This document shows, one piece after another, positions 54,479-63,701 of a stretch of 64,000 nucleotides of DNA. This stretch comes from Vibrio tetraodonis. Lineage in GTDB: Bacteria; Pseudomonadota; Gammaproteobacteria; Enterobacterales; Vibrionaceae. The first letter of the stretch is position 1. Each line of letters begins with the position of its first letter. The stretch is from NCBI RefSeq assembly GCF_003350295.1, contig NZ_QLYY01000016.1, positions 113,902 to 177,901 on the forward strand, given 5' to 3'. The position numbers and the translations under genes are program-made. The notes under the pieces were generated by a model, which did no database searches, had not been told where the DNA came from, and saw nothing but the letters and a program-made list of their open reading frames with translations.

Positions 54479-55240
54479 ATGAATAGTATTAAGCCCCAGA
54501 TGTGGGCAATGTTTTGTGGTGTTATGTTTTTGATGGGGTGCGCCAGCGCGCCTCAAGACTCAGCGCACGGTGAGTCAGAGGTTAACGACCCGATTGAGGG
54601 GTTCAACCGCAGTATGTGGGCGATAAACTATGACTACTTAGATCCTTACTTTGTGCGGCCTGTCTCCTTGGCTTATGTCAACTATGTTCCTGATCCTGTT
54701 CGCCAAGGTATTGCAAACTTTTTAAGTAACCTTGATGAGCCAGCGAGTGTGATCAATAACTTGGTAATGGGTAATGGCCACAAGGCAATTGACCACTTTA
54801 ACCGTTTTTGGATTAACAGTACCTTTGGTTTATTAGGCCTTATCGATGTGGCGTCGGCCGCTGGTATTACCCATCATAATAACAAGTCGTTTGGCGATGC
54901 CGTTGGGCATTATGGTGTGGGTAATGGCCCCTACGTTATGGTGCCAGGTTACGGACCTTGGACGGTGAGAGAATCTGCTGACTTAGTCGACAGCACCTAT
55001 GTTCCTCTGTCGCTTTTAAATATTTGGGCAGGACTTGGCAAGTGGGCACTTGAGGGTATGGAAACCAGAGCTGCTTTAGTCTCCCAAGAAGCTATGCTTG
55101 AGAACTCGCCTGATCCATACGTACTAACGCGAGATGCCTATCTGCAAAATCAGGACTTCAACGCCGAGATTGAAAAGCCCGAACAATTTGATGCAGAAGA
55201 AGAAGCCTATCTTGACGACTATCTCGATGAAGACTTCTAA
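54479..55240 (+). CDS. mlaA: Outer-membrane phospholipid transport lipoprotein MlaA (VacJ)
   Basis: MlaA removes phospholipids from the outer leaflet and passes them to MlaC. The 253 aa lipoprotein has the lipobox LMGC with Cys21, then NDPIEGFNRSMWAINYDYLD and the family blocks GLLGLIDVASAAG and VPGYGPWTVRE. The ATG at 54479 gives a normal signal peptide; the longer frame to 54440 would run into the terminator. Confidence 0.94.
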   Translation: MNSIKPQMWAMFCGVMFLMGCASAPQDSAHGESEVNDPIEGFNRSMWAINYDYLDPYFVRPVSLAYVNYVPDPVRQGIANFLSNLDEPASVINNLVMGNGHKAIDHFNRFWINSTFGLLGLIDVASAAGITHHNNKSFGDAVGHYGVGNGPYVMVPGYGPWTVRESADLVDSTYVPLSLLNIWAGLGKWALEGMETRAALVSQEAMLENSPDPYVLTRDAYLQNQDFNAEIEKPEQFDAEEEAYLDDYLDEDF

Positions 55241-55242
55241 TA

Positions 55243-55275
55243 AAAAAAGCTTGGTTTATTGACCAAGCTTTTTTT
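55243..55275. terminator. Bidirectional terminator between mlaA and fadL
   Basis: AAAAAAGCTTGGT-TTATTG-ACCAAGCTTTTTT is symmetrical with A- and T-runs on each side, so it can stop both convergent transcripts. Confidence 0.92.
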
Positions 55276-55306
55276 CATGCCAGTTTAGCTTGAAGCTCTG
55301 TCTGGC

Positions 55307-56617
55307 TTAAAATCGATAGCTGGCTTGAACACCGATAAGCCAAATATTCCCTTTAGTTTCGCCAAAAAACTGGCCTGCTAAGGCTTGCGAGGTATCGTCA
55401 GAGGCATAGCCGCGTGATTCTGTGATTGGCGCATCTTTGGCTAGAATGTAGGTTAATCCGCCATCTAGGGTAAAGTTTTTAGTAAAGCCGTAGCTTGCGC
55501 CTAGACTTAGCCAAGTGCGATCGGTTTCTGGGATAGTAATGGTGCGATTTTTATCACTCACCGCCGACGTGTCATAGGCAATACCGGTGCGAAGTGCCAA
55601 TTTAGGGTCAAGCTGATAAGTTGCGCCCAGTGCTAGGCGATAGTTATCTTGCCAGTTTTCAACTTTGACCATTTTGCTGCCTAATGTGTTTAATTGGGCC
55701 TCTAATTTTTCAAAGCTGCTCCAATCTGTCCAGTTTAGGCTGGCATGAATGGCGAGTTTCTCTGTCAGTTGATGAAAGCTTGCTAATTCGGCTGTGGCAG
55801 GCAGGACAAGATCCATACTGCCATTATCGCGATTGCCATTACTTAGGCTTAAATCAAATCCTGCGCCTGTGGCATAGCCTTCAAGTTTAAGTTGCACTTC
55901 GGATTTGTAGGTAAAGCCAATACGGTGCTCTTGGTTGATTTGCCACGCCGCGCCAACTTGCCAGCCCCAAGCATTATCATCGCCTTCCATATATTTAAGG
56001 TCTGTACCTTGGGGTAGAGCTTGAGCATTGTTGGCTGGCGCTTTTGCGCCAAAGCTGCCTTCGCCCATCACATAGCGAACACCGCCGCCAATACTCAGGT
56101 CTTGATTGATTTGATAGGCTGCGTTGAGGTTAGCTTCCATTGTGGTAACGCTGGCTTGATTGCCAAAGTGAGCGGCGGCGAAATCATTATCCAGATTAGT
56201 TTCCATCCCGTAGTTGGTCCCCAGCGCTAAGCCAATTGCCACTTGATCCGAGTATTTATGCGAAAGGTAAAAATTAGGGATAATCGCATCATCGGCAAAA
56301 TCTGATTTAGACGCATTGGTCGTGGGTAAGCTTGGGTTCAATGATTTAGAGCCGTTTACTGTACCATCGACATCCACATTGGGGTTGACGTAAATAGCGC
56401 CAAGCGATAATTGTGTGCCATCAAGATAGGTGAGCATAGCTGGGTTTCGCCACTGTGCGCTGGCATTATCTGCCATCGCCGCTTCACCAGCATAGGCGCG
56501 GCCAAGGCCAGTTGCCGAGTATTCGGCTAATTGAAAACCAGCCGCTGTTGCTGTATGTGAAGCAGAAATAAGGCCTGCGCCCACTGCAAGGGAGAGAAAA
56601 GTAATTCTTGTTTTCAT
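55307..56617 (-). CDS. fadL: FadL family long-chain fatty acid outer-membrane channel (paralogue 1)
   Basis: FadL-type beta barrels import long-chain fatty acids. The 436 aa protein has a signal peptide ending TATA-AGFQL. The mature N-terminal hatch has AGFQLAEYSATGLGRAYAGEAAMADNAS (in part), and a terminal aromatic residue (SYRF) marks the barrel end. The neighbouring paralogue has the same hatch motif but is clearly diverged. The two are in tandem on the minus strand, 303 bp apart, with a terminator between, so they are separately transcribed. Confidence 0.92.
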   Translation of the reverse strand: MKTRITFLSLAVGAGLISASHTATAAGFQLAEYSATGLGRAYAGEAAMADNASAQWRNPAMLTYLDGTQLSLGAIYVNPNVDVDGTVNGSKSLNPSLPTTNASKSDFADDAIIPNFYLSHKYSDQVAIGLALGTNYGMETNLDNDFAAAHFGNQASVTTMEANLNAAYQINQDLSIGGGVRYVMGEGSFGAKAPANNAQALPQGTDLKYMEGDDNAWGWQVGAAWQINQEHRIGFTYKSEVQLKLEGYATGAGFDLSLSNGNRDNGSMDLVLPATAELASFHQLTEKLAIHASLNWTDWSSFEKLEAQLNTLGSKMVKVENWQDNYRLALGATYQLDPKLALRTGIAYDTSAVSDKNRTITIPETDRTWLSLGASYGFTKNFTLDGGLTYILAKDAPITESRGYASDDTSQALAGQFFGETKGNIWLIGVQASYRF

Positions 56618-56920
56618 GGTAATTTGTCGCTGACTTATTTAATAAATGTCAGATGATATTAAAATTAGAGTTAATACTTTAAAAACAAAAAACACCTTAG
56701 CGATTATCTTTGCAATAAAATATCGCCACTAAGGTAAATTTTTATATAAATCACTGATTCGTTGTTTTATTTTGCTTTAACTCGGCGAACACATGTGCTG
56801 TGAAAAGGCGGTTTGGCAGCACAGCTGTAGGCTGAAAATAATCAGCTGAGGGTTTGAGTTTGGTCGGAAAATGAAAAAGGGCCATACAAGATGGCCCTTT
56901 GTGTGGTTAAAGTGTCTACA
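56618..56920. other. Intergenic region between the two fadL paralogues
   Basis: It holds the fadL-2 terminator next to that gene. A TTTGGTCGGAAAA element (56859-56871) carries TGGTC-N-GA, like the FadR sites, but lies about 240 bp before the fadL-1 start. The segment nearer fadL-1 is AT-rich and probably contains its promoter, which I could not define. Confidence 0.6.
56874..56900 (-). terminator. Rho-independent terminator after fadL paralogue 2
   Basis: On the minus strand AAAGGGCCAT-CTTGT-ATGGCCCTTT is followed by more T. The 10 bp stem is perfect and sits 21 bp after the stop codon. Confidence 0.9.
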
Positions 56921-58201
56921 TTAGAAGCTGTAGCTATACTGAAGCCCGTAAAGCATGGCATCTGCGCGTGTAGTAGCGGTTAAAGGTACCGTACTTACAT
57001 TCTCTGTTACCTTGACGTCTTCACCCATTAGGTAGGTAAAGCCAAAGTCGATAGAGTGGTGTTTATCAAACGCATACCCTGCACCGAATGAGAACCAGTT
57101 ACGATCTGAATCTGGAACTGAGATGGATGTCAGCTTATCTTGAGCGGCCGTATCATGCATATAGCCCGCACGTAGTGTCCAATTATTATCTAGGTAGTAA
57201 GTCCCGCCCAAAGAGATATGGTAGCCGTCTTGCCAATTGTAAGTTTTTATGTCTCTGCCACCGCTAGTTTTAAGCTTGTCAAAGGTGTCCCAGCCGATCC
57301 ACTGTAAGCTATAATGGACCGCAAATTTAGTGTCTTTTATACGATGGTAGCCAGAGAATTCAAGCATGCTGGGCAGAGGCAGCAACACATCTTGTCCAGC
57401 GACCGCATTAGTCCCTATGAGAGACGCACCACCACCACCAATACCAGCATCCAAATAGACATCGCCCGAGGCTTCTACCTCAGGGCTGTAATGATAGGCA
57501 AGGCCAAAGCGATTGTTTTCATCAAGCTCAAACACAGTGCCTAGATTAAACCCGATCCCGATCCCGTCGGCATCTATATTAACGGCATTGACATTACTAA
57601 AGGCATCACGTCTTAGCTTGCCGCTACCCTGAATAATATCGATACCACCGCCAATACTCCACTGCTCATCGATGCGATAAGCCGCATTAATTGTATAGTT
57701 AATGGTTTCTATCTCGGTTGTACCGCCTAAGACGCTTGCATCTGGAAGCGATACAGCTGCGTTACCGGTACCAGCACCAAAATTTCCAGGGAAATTATTT
57801 TTGGTACCAAAATTTGAGTATATCCCTGCACCAATCGCAAACTGATCGTTAAGTTTATGGATGTAATAGATATTGGGAACCGGGGTATTGCTTGAGTTGG
57901 TCACATCGTTAATTGAATTGCCGTTGTAAGAGATATCTTTGATTTCAATGTCGGTATCTATCATATTGACGCCGCCAGAAAACTGGTCTGAGTCAAACAG
58001 AGTCATTGCGGCGGCATTACGCGCCATCACTGAAGCATTATCGGCAATTACGGCGTCACCCGCAAAGGCGCGGCCAAGTCCAGTGGCAGACTGAGAGTTA
58101 AGCTGGAAACCTGCAGCGAGAGCTTGCTGCGAAGCCAGTGTGGTGCTGGCAATGGTCACGGCTAGAAGAGATTTCTTAAACAGACGTGTCTTATTCATCA
58201 T
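56921..58201 (-). CDS. fadL: FadL family long-chain fatty acid outer-membrane channel (paralogue 2)
   Basis: This is a second FadL-type barrel of 426 aa. The signal peptide ends QALA-AGFQL; the hatch reads AGFQLNSQSATGLGRAFAGD, and the protein ends LQYSYSF. Two adjacent ATG codons (58201 and 58198) follow AAAGGA; the frame further up to 58249 lacks signal-peptide features at its start. V. cholerae has the same arrangement of two fadL genes beside an ECF sigma gene and fad genes (recalled). A TGGTC-N-GA element lies about 90 bp upstream. Confidence 0.92.
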   Translation of the reverse strand: MMNKTRLFKKSLLAVTIASTTLASQQALAAGFQLNSQSATGLGRAFAGDAVIADNASVMARNAAAMTLFDSDQFSGGVNMIDTDIEIKDISYNGNSINDVTNSSNTPVPNIYYIHKLNDQFAIGAGIYSNFGTKNNFPGNFGAGTGNAAVSLPDASVLGGTTEIETINYTINAAYRIDEQWSIGGGIDIIQGSGKLRRDAFSNVNAVNIDADGIGIGFNLGTVFELDENNRFGLAYHYSPEVEASGDVYLDAGIGGGGASLIGTNAVAGQDVLLPLPSMLEFSGYHRIKDTKFAVHYSLQWIGWDTFDKLKTSGGRDIKTYNWQDGYHISLGGTYYLDNNWTLRAGYMHDTAAQDKLTSISVPDSDRNWFSFGAGYAFDKHHSIDFGFTYLMGEDVKVTENVSTVPLTATTRADAMLYGLQYSYSF

Positions 58202-58289
58202 ACTTTTCCTTTGTTTCGCCTCTCGCGGACGTCTTATTTGAGCTTTCACTCAACTGTTGCAAATCCTAGACACCCAGTATAAAAGATTG

Positions 58290-58302
58290 AAATCCGACCA
58301 TT
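58290..58302. promoter_or_regulatory. Possible FadR-like site upstream of fadL paralogue 2
   Basis: On the minus strand the segment is AATGGTCGGATTT, sharing TGGTC-N-GA-T with the stronger sites at fadI and the sigma gene. It is 89-101 bp before the ATG. The match is partial. Confidence 0.35.
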
Positions 58303-58460
58303 ACCAAGTTGGTTTGTAAAATTATAGAAATGAAAGCCATTTGGCAGGATTTACAGGTAAAAACAGACTTTTTAGAGTTTAAACTCTATTTTTAAGCAAA
58401 AAAAATGACTCAAGCGAGAGGCTCAAGCCATGATACAGCTCACAAAATGTTAAAATTTGG

Positions 58461-59189
58461 TTAACTCATAGGTTTGATGATGTTTGCTATATTTTCAGCG
58501 ATGTTGGCGACATTTTCACCATCTTCACCGACAAGGATCAAGCTGGTGTTACCAATCGGTTCGACCACACCTGCCATACCTTGCTGCTCAAAGTCGACCG
58601 TTTGCTTGGAAGGCATACTGGTGAAAAATAACGTCACTTTGCCTTTTTCGCCCTGAAACACCATGTGCAGTGCATTGGTGTCACCAAAGCCACAATGATT
58701 GAGGTAATAGACATGGTACGGGAAATTGACCTCAAATTGGTAATCAAAAGGCATCATCTTGGCATTGATCTGTGAAGAGGGCACATTTTCGTCAATACCG
58801 GTGACAAATGGCTTTTCGGCCATCACATGCTTAATGGCAATATCTTCAATGCTGGCATGCGCTGGCGGCAGGACAATATTGCCCCAGTTAACTTGTCCAA
58901 CCAAAAGACCGAATACAAAGGCAACCGATGCTGCTGTGGCCATAGCACGTTTGGCAAAAGTGGGTCTAATCACATTAGACTCTGAATGAGAGGTTTGATG
59001 AAACAAAATGCGATCGACTAGATCTTCAGGCACATCAACCGCCATCGCCTTGGCAATCTGGGCATCAAGCTCAAGCACATCTTCGGCAAATTTGCCGTTG
59101 GCGCTGTCTGCTTTTATGGCTTCGACGATATCGCCGTCCCGCTCTTTTGGGTCGGACATAATACGACGACGGAATTCTAACTCATCCAT
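58461..59189 (-). CDS. DUF3379 protein, probable anti-sigma factor
   Basis: The 242 aa protein has a cytoplasmic N-terminal 80 residues (acidic and helical), one transmembrane helix (about 82-100, AMATAASVAFVFGLLVGQV) and a periplasmic C-terminal domain with a single Cys (LNHCGFGD). The ATG overlaps the end of the ECF sigma gene by eight bases, the usual arrangement of a sigma factor with its membrane anti-sigma partner. It has no HxxxCxxC zinc anti-sigma motif, so if it is an anti-sigma factor it is of a non-classical type. That function is inferred from context. Confidence 0.75.
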   Translation of the reverse strand: MDELEFRRRIMSDPKERDGDIVEAIKADSANGKFAEDVLELDAQIAKAMAVDVPEDLVDRILFHQTSHSESNVIRPTFAKRAMATAASVAFVFGLLVGQVNWGNIVLPPAHASIEDIAIKHVMAEKPFVTGIDENVPSSQINAKMMPFDYQFEVNFPYHVYYLNHCGFGDTNALHMVFQGEKGKVTLFFTSMPSKQTVDFEQQGMAGVVEPIGNTSLILVGEDGENVANIAENIANIIKPMS

Positions 59190-59745
59190 TTTGCTGTCCT
59201 CGATGACTGTTTTCTGTATCTAACATGTCCTTCAGTTGGTTCCTTGCTCTGAAAAGACGGGTCATCACTGTGTTCTTATTAAGACCAAGGATCTCACCGA
59301 TCTCTTCGCCACTGAACCCTCCGACAACCTGCAAAAAGAGAGGTTCACGATACTCGTCTTCCAGTTTCATGATCTGTGCCTGCACCCATTGGGTTTGGTG
59401 ATGCGGCGCATCACTGACTTTGGCGTCATTGGCATGGTCATCAATATCAACCAGATCAAACTGCTTCCTCTCAAAGCGGCGCGCATTTTCGCGTCTTAAT
59501 ATGGTAATCAACCATGATTTTGCCGCCTTTTCATCTTGTAAACTGTCTAGCGACTTCCAAGCCCGAAGACAGGTTTCTTGGACAAGATCCTCTGCGACCG
59601 ATTGGTCTTTGCATAGCCAATAGGCGTAGCGATATAAGTCTCTGTGATACGCCCTTACAAGAGCCTCATACTTTCTTTGTCTGTCCATATCCGAGTTGAC
59701 CGGAGGACTCGACTTTTTCTTTCCAAAAAAATTGATAACAGACAC
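59182..59745 (-). CDS. ECF-type RNA polymerase sigma factor
   Basis: The 187 aa protein has sigma region 2 (LYRYAYWLCKDQSVAEDLVQETCLRAW) and region 4 (FSGEEIGEILGLNKNTVMTRLFRARNQL) and nothing else, the ECF plan. The GTG at 59745 has GGAGG five bases upstream; the TTG at 59757 lies before that site and is rejected. An ATG at 59688 (MDRQRKYEAL) would give a shorter form. It is followed by the overlapping DUF3379 gene and is divergent from fadI. A FadR-like element precedes it. Its regulon is not visible here. Confidence 0.9.
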   Translation of the reverse strand: MSVINFFGKKKSSPPVNSDMDRQRKYEALVRAYHRDLYRYAYWLCKDQSVAEDLVQETCLRAWKSLDSLQDEKAAKSWLITILRRENARRFERKQFDLVDIDDHANDAKVSDAPHHQTQWVQAQIMKLEDEYREPLFLQVVGGFSGEEIGEILGLNKNTVMTRLFRARNQLKDMLDTENSHRGQQNG

Positions 59746-59842
59746 GTGAGCCTCCAATTTTGCTCTGTGGTTTGACCATATACCTAATTCTAGGCCCTAG
59801 CAGAGTATGATTTACTGAGTATTTAATCAAACATTCTCTGGA

Positions 59843-59857
59843 CTTATCAGACCAGCG
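59843..59857. promoter_or_regulatory. FadR-like site upstream of the ECF sigma gene
   Basis: On the minus strand the segment reads CGCTGGTCTGATAAG. It shares the nine bases CTGGTCTGA with the fadI operator and agrees with most positions of the E. coli FadR consensus as I recall it (AGCTGGTCCGAYNTGTT). It is about 100 bp before the sigma gene start. Confidence 0.5.
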
Positions 59858-60076
59858 TACGATTTCACTCAATATTATGGTTAAAAAACCAACATAAAAT
59901 TGATCTATTTCAACATTCAATATTAAACACAGATTATAGTAGCTCTTGTCATCTGGTTGGCCTTTAAGCCGACTTGTTGAGCAAGGTGGCATTTCCTTTT
60001 GAAGGCTGGCTTTACTTTCTCCTTAATCAGGACACTGATTATTTTCGATTAACGTGAGTTAATTGGTTTGTTTTCC

Positions 60077-60104
60077 AACTACACAAATCTGTGTGGTTTT
60101 TTTT
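60077..60104 (+). terminator. Orphan intrinsic terminator upstream of fadI
   Basis: AACTACACA-AATC-TGTGTGGTT forms a 9 bp stem (one G-T pair) followed by six more T. It is only functional on the plus strand, where no gene lies upstream. It would end a small RNA or abort a long fadI leader. Confidence 0.7.
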
Positions 60105-60158
60105 GCCTAATGCTTCTGCCGCTTGAGCTCTCGCTTTTCCACTCCAAATCACGTTTAA

Positions 60159-60174
60159 TTAAACGAGCGTTTGA
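60159..60174. promoter_or_regulatory. Inverted repeat before the fadI promoter (PsrA-like operator candidate)
   Basis: TTAAACGAGCGTTTGA has the form TYAAAC-N4-GTTTRA, which resembles the motif described for the fatty-acid repressor PsrA in several gammaproteobacteria. It overlaps the perfect palindrome CGTTTAATTAAACG (60152-60165) and the -35 element. The regulator assignment is tentative. Confidence 0.4.
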
Positions 60175-60198
60175 TTCGTTTAACATTCTAGTTACAAT
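60171..60198 (+). promoter_or_regulatory. Sigma-70 promoter of fadIJ
   Basis: TTGATT and TACAAT are separated by 16 bp. The expected start of transcription is near 60205, inside the FadR site, which fits repression. Confidence 0.6.
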
Positions 60199-60200
60199 GT

Positions 60201-60217
60201 TTCTGGTCTGACCTCTA
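60201..60217. promoter_or_regulatory. FadR operator at fadIJ
   Basis: TTCTGGTCTGACCTCTA contains TGGTC-N-GACC, the core of the FadR operator, placed over the predicted transcription start 19 bp before the fadI ATG. FadR represses fadIJ in E. coli until acyl-CoA binds. Confidence 0.78.
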
Positions 60218-60235
60218 TTTTGTAAAGGAGAAATA

Positions 60236-61543
60236 ATGGGCAAGCAGGAAGTGAAAACGCGCTCGGGTGAGCGCATTGCGGTAGTTGCAGGTTTGCGTAC
60301 GCCGTTTGCACGTCAAAGCACGGAATTCAGTCAAGTCCCCGCCGTCGATCTCGGTAAGATGGTAGTTAGCGAAATGATGGCGCGGACTGAAATTGACCCT
60401 AAGCTGATTGATCAAGTTGTTTTTGGCCAAGTGGTTCAGATGCCCGAAGCGCCAAATATAGCAAGAGAAATTGTGCTGGGCACGGGAATGAACATTCATA
60501 CCGATGCGTACAGCGTGACCCGAGCTTGTGCAACCAGTTTTCAGTCTGCGGTTAATGTGGCGGAAAGTATCATGGCAGGGACGATTGATATCGGTATTGC
60601 TGGTGGTGCAGATTCTTCCTCAGTGTTGCCTATTGGTGTGTCAAAGAAACTGGCTGCTAATCTTCTTGCGCTGAGTAAAACCAAAACCATGGGTCAGAAG
60701 CTTAAGTTGCTTAAAAACCTCTCATTTAGAGACCTTATGCCAGTTCCTCCTGCGGTGGCTGAGTACTCCACTGGCTTGTCTATGGGGCAAACCGCAGAGC
60801 AGATGGCCAAATCTCATGGCATTACCCGTCAAGAACAGGACGCACTTGCCCATCGTTCTCATTCTCTTGCTTCCGAGGTGTGGAAAGACGGCAAGATTGA
60901 AGGAGAGGTCATGACAGCCTTTCCAGAGCCCTACAAACAATGGATTTCTCAAGATAATAACGTTCGCCATGATTCAACCTTGGAAGGTTACGCTAAGCTG
61001 CGCCCTGCGTTTGACCGTCAATATGGCAGTGTGACAGCGGCCAACAGTACTCCGCTTACCGATGGCGCGGCGGCCATCATGTTGATGCGTGAAGGCAAAG
61101 CCAAAGAGTTAGGCCTAGAGGTGATGGGCTACATACGCTCTTATGCCTTTTCCGCGATTGGGGTTGAGATGGATATGTTAATGGGCCCGTCTTATTCTAC
61201 ACCTCTCGCACTTGATAGAGCAGGCATTAATTTATCCGATCTGACCTTAATCGACATGCATGAAGCCTTTGCGGCTCAGACCTTATCGAATGTCAAAATG
61301 TTTGCCTCAGACGACTTTGCGCAGCAGAAACTTGGCCGAGCAAAAGCGATAGGTGAAATTGATATGGATAAATTCAATGTACTTGGTGGCTCAATAGCCT
61401 ATGGCCATCCATTTGCCGCGACGGGCGCGCGTATGATCACTCAAACGTTAAGAGAGCTTAAGAGGCGCGGCGGAGGCTTGGCGTTAAATACAGCCTGCGC
61501 AGCAGGTGGTTTAGGTGCAGCTATGGTTTTGGAGGTTGAGTAA
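60236..61543 (+). CDS. fadI: 3-ketoacyl-CoA thiolase FadI
   Basis: FadI cleaves 3-ketoacyl-CoA in beta-oxidation as part of the FadIJ complex (the anaerobic type in E. coli). The 435 aa thiolase has the nucleophile Cys98 in [12 protein letters not shown], His391 in [10 protein letters not shown] and the C-terminal Cys in [16 protein letters not shown] lies six bases before the ATG. Its stop overlaps the fadJ start (TAATG). Confidence 0.95.
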   Translation: MGKQEVKTRSGERIAVVAGLRTPFARQSTEFSQVPAVDLGKMVVSEMMARTEIDPKLIDQVVFGQVVQMPEAPNIAREIVLGTGMNIHTDAYSVTRACATSFQSAVNVAESIMAGTIDIGIAGGADSSSVLPIGVSKKLAANLLALSKTKTMGQKLKLLKNLSFRDLMPVPPAVAEYSTGLSMGQTAEQMAKSHGITRQEQDALAHRSHSLASEVWKDGKIEGEVMTAFPEPYKQWISQDNNVRHDSTLEGYAKLRPAFDRQYGSVTAANSTPLTDGAAAIMLMREGKAKELGLEVMGYIRSYAFSAIGVEMDMLMGPSYSTPLALDRAGINLSDLTLIDMHEAFAAQTLSNVKMFASDDFAQQKLGRAKAIGEIDMDKFNVLGGSIAYGHPFAATGARMITQTLRELKRRGGGLALNTACAAGGLGAAMVLEVE

Positions 61544-63666
61544 TGAGTGAACAAAAAGCATTTGAACTAAAGGTTGATGAACAAAACATTGCTTGGCTGT
61601 CGATTGATGTCCCCGGTGAGAAAATGAATACCTTGCAAGCGGCTTTTGCTGACGAGATGAAGGCCATATTTGCTCAGCTGCAAGAAAACATCTCAACCAT
61701 TAAGGGCTTGATTGTCCATTCTCTTAAACCAGATAACTTTATTGCCGGTGCGGATGTACGCATGCTTGATGCTTGCACCAGTTCAGAGCAAGCAAAAGAT
61801 CTTGCTGTTCAAGGGCAGACAATGTTCCAGCAATTGTCTGACTTGCCGTTTCCTGTTGTGGCTGCGATTCATGGTCCATGTCTAGGTGGCGGTCTGGAGC
61901 TGGCGTTAGCGTGTGATTATCGCGTTTGCACCACTTCAGATAAGACTCGTTTAGGACTGCCTGAAGTGCAATTGGGTTTGCTGCCAGGTTCTGGCGGTAC
62001 GCAGCGTTTGCCTCGTTTAATTGGCTTGCTGCCCTCGCTTGATATGATCCTCACAGGGAAACAGTTAAGAGCCGCTAAGGCGAAAAAATTGGGCGTGGTT
62101 GATGCGGTTGTGCCACAGAGCGTGTTGCTGCAAGTGGCCAAGAGTTTTGTTGAGAAACATGCCGGTAAATCACAAGCTAAGCGCAAGGTGTCAACCAAAG
62201 AAAAGCTTATCTCTAACACTAGCTTGGGCCGCAAAGTGATTTTTGAGCAGGCGGCGAAAAAAACGCATGACAAAACCCGTGGCAATTATCCAGCTGCTGA
62301 AGCTATTTTGGATGTAATGCGCCATGGCTTAGAAAAAGGCTTTGAGCAAGGGCAAGTTAAAGAAGCGCAGCGATTTGGCGATTTGGTCATGACACCTGAA
62401 TCGAAAGCGTTACGCTCCATTTTCTTTGCCACAACAGAGATGAAGAAAGAAAAAGGCACTCAAGCAGAGCCAAAAGATGTTGGCATGGCTGCTGTACTGG
62501 GTGGCGGCTTGATGGGTGCGGGGATAAGCCATGTATCTGTGGCCAAAGCCAAAGTGCCAGTGAGAATTAAAGATGTCTCCAATGACGGGGTTCTCAATGC
62601 GCTTAAGTACAACTACAAGTTGTTTGATAAGCAGCGCAAACGCCGCATTTTGTCTAAGGCTAAGCTTCAGTCGAATATGCTAAAACTCTCTGGTGGGGTG
62701 GACTTTACACGTTTTAATCACACCGACATAGTGGTTGAGGCGGTATTTGAAGATTTGGAATTAAAGCAGCAAATGGTGGCTGATGTTGAAGCGAATGCAA
62801 AGGATAGCACCATCTTTGCTACTAATACGTCGTCTTTACCCATCCATAAGATTGCTGAAAAGGCTCAGCGTCCAGAGAAGGTGGTAGGCCTACATTATTT
62901 TAGCCCTGTTGAAAAAATGCCATTGGTGGAAATTATCCCTCATCAAAGCACCTCCGATGAGACTATCTCCACCGTGGTTGAATTTGCTCGCAAGCAAGGC
63001 AAAACACCTATCGTTGTCAAAGACTGCGCTGGTTTTTATGTCAACCGTATTCTTGCTCCTTACATGAATGAATCGGCTCAAGTTTTGATGTCTGGCGAGC
63101 CGATAGAGCATTTGGATAAAGCCCTATTGAACTTTGGATTCCCGGTTGGTCCTATTACCTTACTCGATGAAGTCGGTATTGATATTGGCGCTAAAATTAT
63201 GCCTATTTTAGTTGGTGAGTTAGGCGAGCGATTCAAAGGACCGGATGTGTTCGATACTCTGCTGGACGACAATCGCAAAGGGAGAAAGAGTGGCAAAGGA
63301 TTTTATACCTATAAGGGTAAGAAGAAAGAGGTAGATAAATCCGTCTATAAGCTGTTGAGTTTGACCCCCGATGCAAAATCAGGCGAGAAAGACATTGCTC
63401 TGCGCTGCGTATTACCCATGCTAAATGAGGCAGTCCGATGCCTTGAAGAGGATATCATTCGCAGCCCTCGTGATGGAGATATTGGTGCCATTTTTGGTAT
63501 AGGATTCCCTCCATTCTTGGGTGGGCCTTTCCGATACATGGACCAGCTTGGTTTAGAGAAAGTGATCGAGCTGATGAACCAGCATGCACAGAAGTATGGC
63601 GATCGCTTCGCTCCGTGTGATGGGCTGTTGACTCGCGCAGGTTTGAACAAACCATTCTACGAATAA
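61543..63666 (+). CDS. fadJ: Fatty acid oxidation complex alpha subunit FadJ
   Basis: FadJ carries enoyl-CoA hydratase and 3-hydroxyacyl-CoA dehydrogenase (and isomerase/epimerase) activities. The 707 aa protein has a crotonase domain (about 1-190, with [17 protein letters not shown] and [20 protein letters not shown]). An NAD-binding domain starts near residue 317 ([12 protein letters not shown]), followed by the 3HCDH C-terminal domains ([17 protein letters not shown]). It ends 35 bp before an IS4-family element; no terminator is seen in between. Confidence 0.95.
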   Translation: MSEQKAFELKVDEQNIAWLSIDVPGEKMNTLQAAFADEMKAIFAQLQENISTIKGLIVHSLKPDNFIAGADVRMLDACTSSEQAKDLAVQGQTMFQQLSDLPFPVVAAIHGPCLGGGLELALACDYRVCTTSDKTRLGLPEVQLGLLPGSGGTQRLPRLIGLLPSLDMILTGKQLRAAKAKKLGVVDAVVPQSVLLQVAKSFVEKHAGKSQAKRKVSTKEKLISNTSLGRKVIFEQAAKKTHDKTRGNYPAAEAILDVMRHGLEKGFEQGQVKEAQRFGDLVMTPESKALRSIFFATTEMKKEKGTQAEPKDVGMAAVLGGGLMGAGISHVSVAKAKVPVRIKDVSNDGVLNALKYNYKLFDKQRKRRILSKAKLQSNMLKLSGGVDFTRFNHTDIVVEAVFEDLELKQQMVADVEANAKDSTIFATNTSSLPIHKIAEKAQRPEKVVGLHYFSPVEKMPLVEIIPHQSTSDETISTVVEFARKQGKTPIVVKDCAGFYVNRILAPYMNESAQVLMSGEPIEHLDKALLNFGFPVGPITLLDEVGIDIGAKIMPILVGELGERFKGPDVFDTLLDDNRKGRKSGKGFYTYKGKKKEVDKSVYKLLSLTPDAKSGEKDIALRCVLPMLNEAVRCLEEDIIRSPRDGDIGAIFGIGFPPFLGGPFRYMDQLGLEKVIELMNQHAQKYGDRFAPCDGLLTRAGLNKPFYE

Positions 63667-63701
63667 TTGTTTATGAGTGTAAAAAGGCGAGCGGTAACGT
63701 T

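Larger units (their letters stand above)
59746..60235. other. Intergenic region between the ECF sigma gene and fadI
   Basis: These 490 bp hold no credible gene. From the sigma side they contain a FadR-like site (59843-59857), an AT-rich stretch, a weak promoter-like TTCAAC-N17-GATTAT (59909-59937) and a plus-strand intrinsic terminator at 60077-60104 with no gene in front of it. A palindromic segment (60152-60174) then leads into the fadI promoter and its FadR site. Confidence 0.7.

Noticed and set aside
58381..58445. Possible terminator after the DUF3379 gene (GCTTGAG repeats followed by eight T on the minus strand)
   Set aside because: The two GCTTGAG copies are direct rather than inverted repeats; no stable stem precedes the T-run.
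59666..59992. 108-codon minus-strand open frame overlapping the start of the ECF sigma gene
   Set aside because: It is in a different frame from the sigma gene, has no ribosome site and no recognisable sequence.
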